From positions 1-64,000 of the forward strand of contig JAZKDO010000003.1 of assembly GCA_040387555.1 (NCBI GenBank): a stretch of DNA of 64,000 bases, read 5' to 3'. This document shows positions 17,543 to 25,233 of the stretch, one piece after another; position 1 is the first letter of the stretch; each line of letters starts with the position of its first letter. The notes beneath the pieces were generated by a model. The model saw only the letters and a list, made by a program, of their open reading frames with translations, was not told the DNA's origin and made no database searches. A program made the position numbers and the translations under genes. Origin of the DNA: UBA4416 sp040387555. GTDB taxonomy: Bacteria; Bacteroidota; Bacteroidia; B-17B0; Aurantibacillaceae.

Positions 17543-18049
17543 TTACGCTTCTCGACTCCGCTCGAAGTTACAAGTTGTTTTCCGCACGTTAGTGTCTCCC
17601 TGGTTCTTGAAAACCTGTTCAACCTCTTCAACTAATTGATTGTAACTGTCTTTTGCAGAGTTGATTTCCGGTTTCATTAATTCCAGTTCATCTGCATGCG
17701 ATTTATATTCATTGTGTATTTCTTCCGGATTAACTGATGTCTCATTTAATTTATCAATTAACTCCTTGTTTTTTTGAGAGAGTATTTCTAAACGTGTGAT
17801 CAATGTATTTTGCTCAGCGGCCAAAGTGGTGAGTATCATTTCTTCAGGACTCACAGAAGATGAATTTGTGCTTGTATCTGAGTAAACCAATTTGGCAATT
17901 TCATTGCGTTGGCTGGTCAAAGCGGAATCTTCCTTTTGTAACTCTATCTGTGTCGTTTCAATTTTCTGAATTAACTCTGAGTAATCTTCTTTGCAGGAAG
18001 TTAAACTGATTGCAAATATTGAAGCAATGATGATGATGTAATTTTTCAT
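17543..18049 (-). CDS. Small coiled-coil lipoprotein with a repeat-derived C-terminus
   Basis: A 168-residue predicted lipoprotein: a signal peptide ending in the lipobox SLTSC (Cys19 lipidation), then a Glu/Lys/Gln/Leu-rich sequence predicted to be mainly coiled coil (ELIQKIETTQIELQKE, LITRLEILSQKNKELIDKL). No catalytic motif or known family is recognised. The last residues, CNFERSREA, are translated from a copy of the dispersed palindromic repeat (17547-17571) with the stop codon just beyond it, so the natural C-terminus has probably been replaced or extended. It faces the FG-GAP gene across a bidirectional terminator. Expected location is the periplasmic face of the inner membrane or the outer membrane; function unknown. 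Confidence 0.7.
   Translation of the reverse strand: MKNYIIIIASIFAISLTSCKEDYSELIQKIETTQIELQKEDSALTSQRNEIAKLVYSDTSTNSSSVSPEEMILTTLAAEQNTLITRLEILSQKNKELIDKLNETSVNPEEIHNEYKSHADELELMKPEINSAKDSYNQLVEEVEQVFKNQGDTNVRKTTCNFERSREA
17547..17571. repeat. Dispersed repeat copy forming the 3' end of the lipoprotein gene
   Basis: GCTTCTCGACTCCGCTCGAAG lies in the final codons of the lipoprotein gene. It shares TCGACTCCGCTC with the element inside the cytochrome gene (reverse complement of GAGCGGAGTCGA at 46833-46844) and resembles TTCGACTACGCTCGA at 18195-18209. Confidence 0.65.
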
Positions 18050-18152
18050 AACGATAGGTTTTAGGGCTTAACGATTTATTATATCAACCATATACTGTAA
18101 CCCATCCTTAACATAACTTAAAAAGTTACAGACTTCTGTAGTTTGGAGTTAT

Positions 18153-18178
18153 CTCACTGAGAGGAGCCGAAGTGTGAG
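18153..18178. repeat. Dispersed palindromic repeat copy
   Basis: CTCACTGAGAGGAGCCGAAGTGTGAG has inverted ends (CTCAC, GTGAG) and the family interior CTGAG.GGAG.CGAAG. It is intergenic, between the BtrH-like gene and the lipoprotein gene, and forms a near-mirror pair with the next copy. Confidence 0.55.
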
Positions 18179-18190
18179 TACTATTAATGT

Positions 18191-18216
18191 GCATTTCGAC
18201 TACGCTCGATGTGACA
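18191..18216. repeat. Dispersed palindromic repeat copy, opposite orientation
   Basis: GCATTTCGACTACGCTCGATGTGACA carries the family core TTCGACTACGCTCGA. Together with the copy at 18153-18178 it occupies much of the 215-nt gap between minus-strand genes; their opposite orientations could let them pair in RNA. Confidence 0.6.
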
Positions 18217-18264
18217 GTAAAATAAACAAATCGAGCTCTCTGCTAATGCCTCTGCGACTTTGGG

Positions 18265-19284
18265 TTAGATTTTTATCTTTCTCAACTCTTTAAAGGCTGT
18301 TCTTTCAATTTCCGCAATTTCATCCAACATATTAGCGCTTTCTAAAAAATCTTTTTGTTCGTTTAAACGCCCCTTGTAGATTCGTCCCATGTTTACTGCG
18401 CTGGCACGCCATAGATCTCCTGCTTTGGTGAATTGATCTGACAGAGTTAATAATTTATCATTCCCGGTAATACTACTCGCTTGCTCTAAAAACGCAGCGT
18501 ATAAAAAGCGGAAGCCACCACCACCGGTGCCAATTTCTTCCTGCATACGAACGATCTGTCCTAAATATAAACCTGCTTTACGCGGACCTAATTTCTCCCG
18601 CCATTTACGAATATGTTTAGCGGTGTATTTTATTCCATCTACACCACAAATAGAGCCTGGAATATTCAGCATATCAAAAGATGAACGATGAATAGCTTTA
18701 TATATAACTTTTTGTAAGTGTTCTTTACTAACCGGCTTTACGTTTTCAGGATAGTACACATGTCCTTTGGGAGCTAATGGACCTTTGGCAAAACGCACCT
18801 TTAGCATATCTTCTTCTGACAGAGTTGTAACGGTTTCCATCACAGGATCACTTACTAAGTAATTTCCGTTTTCTTTTCCGTACACTACTAAATTATGCGC
18901 GTTAAAGTGAAAACGATATTCTGAAGGAAAGTAGGGTAAATTAAAAACGCCCACCTGGCATCCAACAGGGTTTCCTAACTGTATTTGTTTATTTAAATAA
19001 TCAAAGGCTTCTTTCTCACTGTTAAATTTTTTGCGATTTACTTTAATTCCTAATAATTTACTTGCTCTGCTAAAGATCCAGCCTGGCATGCTTCTGTAAG
19101 AAATTGCAGGACCACCATTTACCATTAGAAAAGGAATATGGATATAAAATATTCCGGAACCCAAACCAAACATCAGAGGTTCAGTCATAAATTCCAGTCC
19201 GTGATGTTTTAAAAGGCCTGTGGCAACACCATTTTCACAGTGAGCTGTTTGTATATGATTATACTGAAGGATTAGCTTTTCCAT
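18265..19284 (-). CDS. BtrH N-terminal domain/DUF4872-type protein
   Basis: A 339-residue protein resembling the BtrH_N plus DUF4872 architecture. BtrH of butirosin biosynthesis transfers an acyl group from an acyl carrier protein to an amine. Supporting features are the N-terminal HCENGVATGLLKHHG block, with a Cys-Asn and His in the expected acyltransferase-like position, GLGSGIFYIH, the middle FHFNAHNLVVYGKENGNYLVSDP segment (His/Asp), and a helical C-terminal half. The ATG at 19284 is preferred over the TTG one codon earlier. It overlaps the upstream 138-residue gene by 26 nt, implying translational coupling. The adjacent ketoacyl synthase III suggests both handle an acyl-ACP-derived product; similar trios occur in flexirubin-type clusters, but no DarA-like gene is present here. 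Confidence 0.7.
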   Translation of the reverse strand: MEKLILQYNHIQTAHCENGVATGLLKHHGLEFMTEPLMFGLGSGIFYIHIPFLMVNGGPAISYRSMPGWIFSRASKLLGIKVNRKKFNSEKEAFDYLNKQIQLGNPVGCQVGVFNLPYFPSEYRFHFNAHNLVVYGKENGNYLVSDPVMETVTTLSEEDMLKVRFAKGPLAPKGHVYYPENVKPVSKEHLQKVIYKAIHRSSFDMLNIPGSICGVDGIKYTAKHIRKWREKLGPRKAGLYLGQIVRMQEEIGTGGGGFRFLYAAFLEQASSITGNDKLLTLSDQFTKAGDLWRASAVNMGRIYKGRLNEQKDFLESANMLDEIAEIERTAFKELRKIKI

Positions 19285-19675
19285 CAAAGTTTTTAAGTTC
19301 TTCTATGCTAATGTCAAATGCTTTTGCATAGATTTTTAATTTAGAGTCGTTAAGGGTTTTAAAAACGGAAGGCCTGAAATGTCTTTTAATGGTCCACTTC
19401 CAGAAGCCTGTATATCCTGCTAATAAGGAAAGATCCATTAATTTAAGCTCCATAAAATAAAACACCGGGCTCGCTTCTCCGTTCTTCACTTTCAAAGCAG
19501 CTTCTTCAACGCGTTCTTTAATATCATCCCAGGCATTATCCAGCGCTTGTTTTTTAACGTCCCATCCAGTACTCAGATCTGAAACATATTTACCATTGGC
19601 GTCTTTCACGTAACAAACTTCACGAGTCACTCCTGCCAAAGCAGAAGGGTCTTGTGGTAAATCTTCTTTTTTCAT
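19259..19675 (-). CDS. Unknown 138-residue protein between KAS III and BtrH-like genes
   Basis: No known family is recognised with confidence. The product is soluble-looking, without a signal peptide, Trp/Lys-rich in the middle (GYTGFWKWTIKRHFRP) and ending in a helical segment (LKIYAKAFDISIEELKNF) that resembles the end of a helix-turn-helix or a small helical adaptor. It lies 14 nt after the ketoacyl synthase gene and overlaps the BtrH-like gene by 26 nt. This tight packing suggests a dedicated partner, perhaps an adaptor or regulator, for the two acyl-handling enzymes; this is inference only. Confidence 0.6.
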   Translation of the reverse strand: MKKEDLPQDPSALAGVTREVCYVKDANGKYVSDLSTGWDVKKQALDNAWDDIKERVEEAALKVKNGEASPVFYFMELKLMDLSLLAGYTGFWKWTIKRHFRPSVFKTLNDSKLKIYAKAFDISIEELKNFDGKANPSV

Positions 19676-19689
19676 TTAATATGAGCTAA

Positions 19690-20829
19690 TTAACAAACCG
19701 TTAGTAAACAGTAAGCATATGTAAAGCGGGCACTTTCCGGAACCATTAATAAAATTTTCTGACCGGCTTTTAATTTTCCTGAATTCATAAGCTCTTCTAT
19801 CATCATAAAAATAGAAGCAGAGCCAATATTTCCGGTTGATGATAGATTGGTGAACCACTTTTCCTGAGGAATCTGAATGTCATACTTTAAAATTTCTTCC
19901 GCTATTTTAGTCCTGAAAAACTCAGAGGATAAATGCGGTAAAAAGTAATCGATAGTACTGACATCAAAATTACGTTTGTCTAATATTTCTTTTAAATATT
20001 TTGTGCCGGTTGGCACAATTTCCTTACCTAATAATTTAGTGTCTTGTTTGAAGGAGAAGATTGATTTTTGTAACCATTCTTCCGGCGAAAATTCTTTCCA
20101 GCCTTTAGTGCTTCCATCTTCATTTTTATCTGATCCCACATACATGCAGGTTTCCAGCTGATTGGCATAAGAACGTATATCTAACCATTCAATTTTTAAA
20201 TTCAGGGAGTTTGCACGCGGTTTATCTTCTAATAACAATGCTGCAGCTCCATCAGAAAGCATCCAGCGAAGAAAATCTTTTTCAAAGGCTATAATCGGAT
20301 TCTGTTCCATTTCTACAAGACGTTCCGTTTCCTTTTCGAAATTAGAAGCAAGCATGAAGGAAGAAAGTTTTTCAGAACCTGTTACAACGGCATTCTTTGT
20401 ATTGCCTGCAAGGATCGATAAATAACCTGCTTTTAAAGATTGCATACTGGCACAACATGAGCCTGAAGGAGAAATTAATTCCAAGGGCTTGCCGTTTTTT
20501 AGTTCTCCGTGAACCATTACTGCGTGTGAAGGCATATGGTTGTCGGGAGAAGCAGTTCCACAGGCTAATAATTCAATATCTCCAATTTTGAAATTATCAT
20601 CTGTTAATTTTTCGATTGCTAAAGCTGCCATCTGCGCATTTGAGTGCGTAGACTTACCGTTTTTATCAATTGAATAGTAACGTGTTTTTATTCCGTTGTT
20701 GCGAAGAGTTAACCTTTTTCCTTTCGAAGGAACACCGTCAATCATACCCAGATAATCCTCCATTTCCTCATTGGAAACAGGCTCATTGGGCAAAAATTTT
20801 GATGATTTGGTTATATAGACTCCTTGCAT
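19690..20829 (-). CDS. 3-oxoacyl-ACP synthase III family protein (KAS III-like)
   Basis: A thiolase-fold condensing enzyme of 379 residues. The KAS III triad is visible: Cys126 in GSCCASMQ, His299 in FLPHLSSE and Asn334 in SSTGNIGSAS. Unlike housekeeping FabH (~320-335 residues), it has extra sequence around residues 160-260 and a CC pair at 125-126, so it is probably a specialised paralogue (DarB-like or another secondary-metabolism initiator) rather than the fatty-acid initiator; that part is inference. It is 37 nt downstream of tig and 14 nt upstream of the 138-residue gene, so the three downstream genes likely form an operon, possibly reading on from tig. Confidence 0.85.
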   Translation of the reverse strand: MQGVYITKSSKFLPNEPVSNEEMEDYLGMIDGVPSKGKRLTLRNNGIKTRYYSIDKNGKSTHSNAQMAALAIEKLTDDNFKIGDIELLACGTASPDNHMPSHAVMVHGELKNGKPLELISPSGSCCASMQSLKAGYLSILAGNTKNAVVTGSEKLSSFMLASNFEKETERLVEMEQNPIIAFEKDFLRWMLSDGAAALLLEDKPRANSLNLKIEWLDIRSYANQLETCMYVGSDKNEDGSTKGWKEFSPEEWLQKSIFSFKQDTKLLGKEIVPTGTKYLKEILDKRNFDVSTIDYFLPHLSSEFFRTKIAEEILKYDIQIPQEKWFTNLSSTGNIGSASIFMMIEELMNSGKLKAGQKILLMVPESARFTYAYCLLTVC

Positions 20830-20866
20830 AATTTGGTACAGTTAAAAGTTCCCTTTTTGGGTTTTG

Positions 20867-22207
20867 TTATTCGTTAATTCCGAAAAACTCATTATAGCTT
20901 ACTTCCTTGGTATCTAATTTACAGTTAGTTTTCAAAACATCCAATACTTTTTTGCTATAAAGGCCTTCAAATATTTTTTGAGCTTCTTGTTCTTTACCTA
21001 AAATACCATCCACAATTTTAGAAACTTCTTTTTCTTCCGGTACCTGACCGTATCTGGCAAATTGAGAACGTACATAATTTCCGGCCTCTTCTTTAGCCTC
21101 ATCTGCAGTTACCGCAATGTTATTGTTTTTAATAATTTTATTTTCAATGAGCTTCCATTGCATTGATTTAGCATAAGAAGGATACTCAGCTTCCATTTGT
21201 TCCTTTGTCAGTGGCTTCTCGTTAACAGCCATTAACCAACGCTTTAAAAAGTCATCCGGTAAAGTGATGTTTAGTTTTTCCACTAATGTTTTTTCAACTC
21301 CTTCCACAAACTTGCGGTCAGTATCCTGAGTAAACATCAAGGCTAGTTCGCCTTTAATTTTTTCTTTAAATTCTTCCAGGGAATTTACTGTTCCGGCGCC
21401 ATATAATTTATCAAATAATTCCTGGTTCAATTCAGCATCTTCCATTCGGGCAATGTTGCGAACCGTTAATTGTAAATTTGAACTGAAGCTTTCCGCTATT
21501 TCTTTATCAATACCTAAAGAAATAGATTTATCAACTGCCGAATCATAAAGTTCGTTAGCATTGATGATAATTTTATCTTCTTTTTTAGCGCCTGTTAACT
21601 TCGCTTTGGCTGCTTCGTTTTTCAAACGGTCAATTCCAATACTGGTTGATTTGAAAATCCCACCCGGTACGATATTGTTATCAGCATCCAGTTCCACGAT
21701 ATCGATGTAAAGAACGTCTTTTCCTTCGGCAACTTCAGGATTGGAAGGCTTTCCGTAATTACGTTTTACATCTTTCAAATACTTTTCTACTAGTTCATCA
21801 TCAATCTTAACTGTATTATAAACGAAGGATTGCGAATTGTCTAACTTCACATCAAATTGTGGAGTTAATCCTAATTCGTAGTTGAAGGTCCATTCCTTTT
21901 GATTATCAAAATCGATTTTATTGTCATCTTTAGGCATTGGATTACCTAAGATCTCTAATTTATTTTCATTGATGTAATTATACAATGTTTCATTTAATAT
22001 TTTGTTGATTTCATCTACCAAAATAGATTTACCATGTTGTTTTTTTATTAAGCCAACAGGCACTTTTCCTGGTCTGAAACCGGGCATTGAAGCTTGTTTT
22101 TGAACTTTTTTTATAGCGTTCTCAACTTTGGATTCGTAATCAACCGGAGCTAAGGTTATACTTAATTCTGCATTTAATGCATTGATGTCTTTCTTAGATA
22201 TGTTCAT
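20867..22207 (-). CDS. tig: Trigger factor, ribosome-associated chaperone
   Basis: Trigger factor binds L23 at the ribosome exit tunnel and shields nascent chains. The 446-residue product carries the ribosome-docking signature GFRPGKVP at residues 43-50 in the N-terminal domain, a degenerate FKBP-like middle region (~150-245) lacking the strong classical FKBP active-site motif, and a long helical C-terminal chaperone region (~250-430). Length is close to the usual ~430-450. The ATG at 22207 is supported by MNISKKDINALNAELSITL, the standard opening. A promoter-like element lies just upstream at 22236-22265. Confidence 0.95.
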   Translation of the reverse strand: MNISKKDINALNAELSITLAPVDYESKVENAIKKVQKQASMPGFRPGKVPVGLIKKQHGKSILVDEINKILNETLYNYINENKLEILGNPMPKDDNKIDFDNQKEWTFNYELGLTPQFDVKLDNSQSFVYNTVKIDDELVEKYLKDVKRNYGKPSNPEVAEGKDVLYIDIVELDADNNIVPGGIFKSTSIGIDRLKNEAAKAKLTGAKKEDKIIINANELYDSAVDKSISLGIDKEIAESFSSNLQLTVRNIARMEDAELNQELFDKLYGAGTVNSLEEFKEKIKGELALMFTQDTDRKFVEGVEKTLVEKLNITLPDDFLKRWLMAVNEKPLTKEQMEAEYPSYAKSMQWKLIENKIIKNNNIAVTADEAKEEAGNYVRSQFARYGQVPEEKEVSKIVDGILGKEQEAQKIFEGLYSKKVLDVLKTNCKLDTKEVSYNEFFGINE

Positions 22208-22235
22208 GTTATTTTTCTTAATAATGATAGGGGTG

Positions 22236-22265
22236 TAAAAATACGGGATTTTACATAAAAATCAA
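22236..22265 (-). promoter_or_regulatory. Putative tig promoter
   Basis: On the minus strand TTG (22265-22263) is 19 nt from TATTTTTA (22243-22236), one mismatch from the Bacteroidota -7 consensus TAnnTTTG. The expected transcription start is about 20-25 nt before the tig ATG. Confidence 0.4.
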
Positions 22266-22417
22266 TGCTTTAACTGAAATTTTAGCAAAATACCCTCAGT
22301 ACTTAACTCATTTTATGATTAATTAAAGGCTTGGATTTCCCGCTGTTTTTGTAAGAAATTCAAATCACTAGTTTTTAAGTAGTTAAAAATGTATGAACAA
22401 AAAAAACTAAATAACGC

Positions 22418-22445
22418 AAAACCCATTTCATGAGGGTTTTTACAC
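22418..22445. terminator. Orphan hairpin with T-run
   Basis: AAAACCC (22418-22424) pairs with GGGTTTT (22434-22440) around a 9-nt loop and is followed by TTACACATTTTTT. The stem is short but the tail fits an intrinsic terminator. It has no assigned upstream gene on the plus strand. Confidence 0.4.
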
Positions 22446-22525
22446 ATTTTTTGTGAAAAACTAATTTTCATCAAGCAATCTTTTTAAGAAGTATTTAGCA
22501 TCTTGCTTTTTTAAAAATAAAGGCT

Positions 22526-23971
22526 TTGCATAAACCATTTCATACCCTTCTGTTTTTATCTTTTACATTTATTATGTTAGGGATTATAAGCGCTGTGTTC
22601 CCTGAAAAAGGAATACGTGTAAATGAAAAAGTGAGCATTCATTACCCAACACTTGCCTCTCTGTTTTCAGAAAAAAAGACTGAAAAAACTGACATTTCCA
22701 ATATCATTGCTTTAGCTGATGCGGAAGATGAGGCAACAGAAGACAAGGGCGATACAGTTGAAGTAGCAAGAATTGAATCGCGTGATTCAACAGTAAGACT
22801 TAATACAAGTATCCAGTACAAAAATGCAGGGAAGTCAGCGATGACTAATTTTTTTACTTCCTTATCGAATCTTAGTAGTGAAGAAAAAAGCATCCGTATT
22901 TTACACTATGGTGATTCGCAAATTGAAGGTGACCGGATTAGTGATTACTTAAGATTAAAATTACAAGGGCAGTTTGGTGGCGAAGGACCAGGCTTAATTT
23001 CTTTTATGCCGGTAGCCCCAAGTGTTGTCAATAAAATTTCCTGGAGTGCAGGCTGGGAGCGATACCCTGTTTTTGCAGGGAAAGATAAGCGCGTTAAACA
23101 TAATAATTTTGGTGCCTTGGCACACATTACCAGATTTTATAATTATGCTCCCATTACTGATACTACCCAGTTTAAATCTGCCTGGGTTAAAGTAGTTACC
23201 AGTAAAAACGGTGGACCAAAAGCTGCAGCGTATAAAAAAATTAAATTATTTTATGGTGGCGCACTGGCAAAAACACATGTGGAGCTTTATGAAAATGGAA
23301 CCCTCAACGCTTCCGATTCTTTAGTGGCAGGTGGCAATTTTAATATCAAAGAATTTAATTTAAATCAGGGAGCATTATTGCAGGAGTTCAAATTCAAAGG
23401 AAAAGATAGTCCAGATTTTTATGGAGTGTCGTTAGAAGGAAACAAAGGTGTGATGGTAGATAATTTCGGATTACGTGGTAGTTCGGGTACATTTTTTAAT
23501 CAAATTAATTTCGGACAGTTAAAACAATTTTATGATTACCTGAATGCTAAATTAATTATTCTTCAGTTTGGCGGTAACTCACTTCCATATATCACTACTA
23601 AAGAACAAGCTGATAATTTCGGCAATTATTTGAAAGCACAAATTCTGATCATTAAGAAATTAGCACCTCAAGCTTCTATTCTCGTAATTGGACCCGCCGA
23701 TATGAGTGTAAAGATTGGCACAGAATATCAAACCCATCCGCAGCTGGAAAATTTGCGAGACGCTATAAAAAAATCTGCCTTCGATACGGATTGTGCTTTT
23801 TTTGACATGTATAATTGCATGGGTGGAAAAAACAGTATGTTGGCATGGGTAGAACAAGGAATTGGTGCCAAAGATTATATTCATTTTAGTTCGGGAGGTG
23901 CCAGGAAAATTGCTGTGCTATTATATTCTTCGCTGATGAGTGATTATAACGAGTTTGCAAAGAAAAAATAA
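22526..23971 (+). CDS. SGNH-fold exported hydrolase/acyl-transferring protein 1
   Basis: A 481-residue protein with an N-terminal membrane/signal segment (LLFLSFTFIMLGIISAV) and an SGNH-hydrolase fold. Visible blocks are ILHYGDSQIEGD with nucleophile Ser131, the GxN block LQFGGNS, and the DxxH block KDYIHFSSGG with Asp450 and His453. The start is TTG at 22526 with AAGG just upstream; ATG 22574 is an alternative that would cut the signal anchor. It is followed 14 nt later by a second SGNH gene and then an MBOAT acyltransferase. This arrangement parallels alginate or peptidoglycan O-acetylation systems (AlgI with AlgJ/AlgX, PatA/PatB), so the likely role is transfer of an acyl group to, or its removal from, an extracytoplasmic glycan. 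Substrate unknown. Confidence 0.75.
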   Translation: MHKPFHTLLFLSFTFIMLGIISAVFPEKGIRVNEKVSIHYPTLASLFSEKKTEKTDISNIIALADAEDEATEDKGDTVEVARIESRDSTVRLNTSIQYKNAGKSAMTNFFTSLSNLSSEEKSIRILHYGDSQIEGDRISDYLRLKLQGQFGGEGPGLISFMPVAPSVVNKISWSAGWERYPVFAGKDKRVKHNNFGALAHITRFYNYAPITDTTQFKSAWVKVVTSKNGGPKAAAYKKIKLFYGGALAKTHVELYENGTLNASDSLVAGGNFNIKEFNLNQGALLQEFKFKGKDSPDFYGVSLEGNKGVMVDNFGLRGSSGTFFNQINFGQLKQFYDYLNAKLIILQFGGNSLPYITTKEQADNFGNYLKAQILIIKKLAPQASILVIGPADMSVKIGTEYQTHPQLENLRDAIKKSAFDTDCAFFDMYNCMGGKNSMLAWVEQGIGAKDYIHFSSGGARKIAVLLYSSLMSDYNEFAKKK

Positions 23972-23985
23972 TTAGGGTTAGAGAA

Positions 23986-25233
23986 ATGATAAAAGATAAA
24001 ACAGTTCGAACAAAAAACATCAGTTTAATTTTCACTTGTCTTTTTTCATGTGTCTTTTATCTTTTATGCTGTAATTCCATGGCACAGCAATATCCTTTTA
24101 TCAATTATAATCAAAGTAAACTGTATATGGCCAAGGACAGTTCACAGATTATGAAATTTTACAAAAAGATTGATGAGCTGAGAGAAGGTAAACGCAATAA
24201 AGTAACAGTGGTTCATTTTGGGGGCTCACACATACAAGCAGGTTTATGGACAGAAGTATTGATGGATGGATTTCAGGGGATGGGAAACTTTAAAGGCGGA
24301 GGTACTTTTATTTTTCCATTTAAAATTGTAAAAACTAACAGTCCCCATTTCTTCAAATCTTTTACTACCGGAAAATGGATCAGGAAGAGAAGTGCTCTGG
24401 CAAAAGAAATGTGTGACAACCTGGGTTTGGCCGGTATGGCTGGCATTACTAATGACAGTGCCAATACATTTGGATTTAATTTATTAAAGAACAACCATCA
24501 TCAAACATTTAATTCTTTAAGAGTCTATCATAATTTCAACCCCAGCTTTGAGTTTTCTATTCCTTATCAGGAAGAGTTACAATTTGTAAGAACGGATAAT
24601 CCGAAATTGGGATATACTGAATTTCATTTTGAAACCTTTATTGATTCTATCAACTTTAACCTGGTACGTAAAGATTCTATTATTAAAGATTTTATGTTGC
24701 GTGGCTTTAGTATTGATAATACAAATGCCGGATTTTATTACGCGGCTATTGGTGTTAACGGCGCAAGTACTTCATCCTATTTAAGATGCCAGGAATTTGT
24801 GAATGAGCTTGCTACAATTCCGCCGGACCTTGTTATTTTTTCTTTAGGTGTTAATGATACCCATGATGCGAATTTTTCAAAGGAACGATTTATTACTAAT
24901 TATGATAGTTTGATTACATTGATAAAGATTGCATCACCACGTTGTGCTTTTTTATTCACCACAGTAACGGATAATTATATGACAAGAAGAGTGGCTAATA
25001 AACGCCCCATTAAAGCAGAAGAAGCAATGTTTGAACTCATGGAAAAACATAACGCCGCAGTGTATGATTTATATGCTGTAATGGGTGGTTACAAATCAAT
25101 TTATAAATGGCAGAAGGCGGGACTGGCAGCAAAAGACAAAGTTCATTTTAATGGTAGAGGATATCGGCTTTTAGCGGATTTAATGTTCGATGCGATTAAT
25201 AGAAGCTATCGATATAATAGTGTAGTCAAGTAG
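23986..25233 (+). CDS. SGNH-fold exported hydrolase/acyl-transferring protein 2
   Basis: A 415-residue paralogous SGNH-fold protein with an N-terminal signal or anchor (LIFTCLFSCVFYLLCC) ending in NSMAQ. The nucleophile block reads VVHFGGSHIQ, so the usual GDS is GGS (Ser81 kept, Asp replaced by Gly). The GxND block is SLGVNDTHD and the final block KDKVHFNG gives Asp384 and His387. The two SGNH genes differ enough to have separate roles, for example donor transfer and acceptor binding. Its stop codon overlaps the GTG start of the MBOAT gene by one base (TAGTG), implying coupled translation. Confidence 0.75.
   Translation: MIKDKTVRTKNISLIFTCLFSCVFYLLCCNSMAQQYPFINYNQSKLYMAKDSSQIMKFYKKIDELREGKRNKVTVVHFGGSHIQAGLWTEVLMDGFQGMGNFKGGGTFIFPFKIVKTNSPHFFKSFTTGKWIRKRSALAKEMCDNLGLAGMAGITNDSANTFGFNLLKNNHHQTFNSLRVYHNFNPSFEFSIPYQEELQFVRTDNPKLGYTEFHFETFIDSINFNLVRKDSIIKDFMLRGFSIDNTNAGFYYAAIGVNGASTSSYLRCQEFVNELATIPPDLVIFSLGVNDTHDANFSKERFITNYDSLITLIKIASPRCAFLFTTVTDNYMTRRVANKRPIKAEEAMFELMEKHNAAVYDLYAVMGGYKSIYKWQKAGLAAKDKVHFNGRGYRLLADLMFDAINRSYRYNSVVK

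Larger units (their letters stand above)
22208..22525. other. 318-nt divergent intergenic region, tig / SGNH operon
   Basis: AT-rich region between divergent genes. It contains the putative tig promoter near 22236-22265 and a terminator-like hairpin at 22418-22440 (AAAACCC / GGGTTTT, then a T-run). There is no ORF of note. The hairpin does not follow any annotated plus-strand gene, so it may end a small unannotated RNA or terminate transcription leaving tig's upstream side. Confidence 0.5.
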
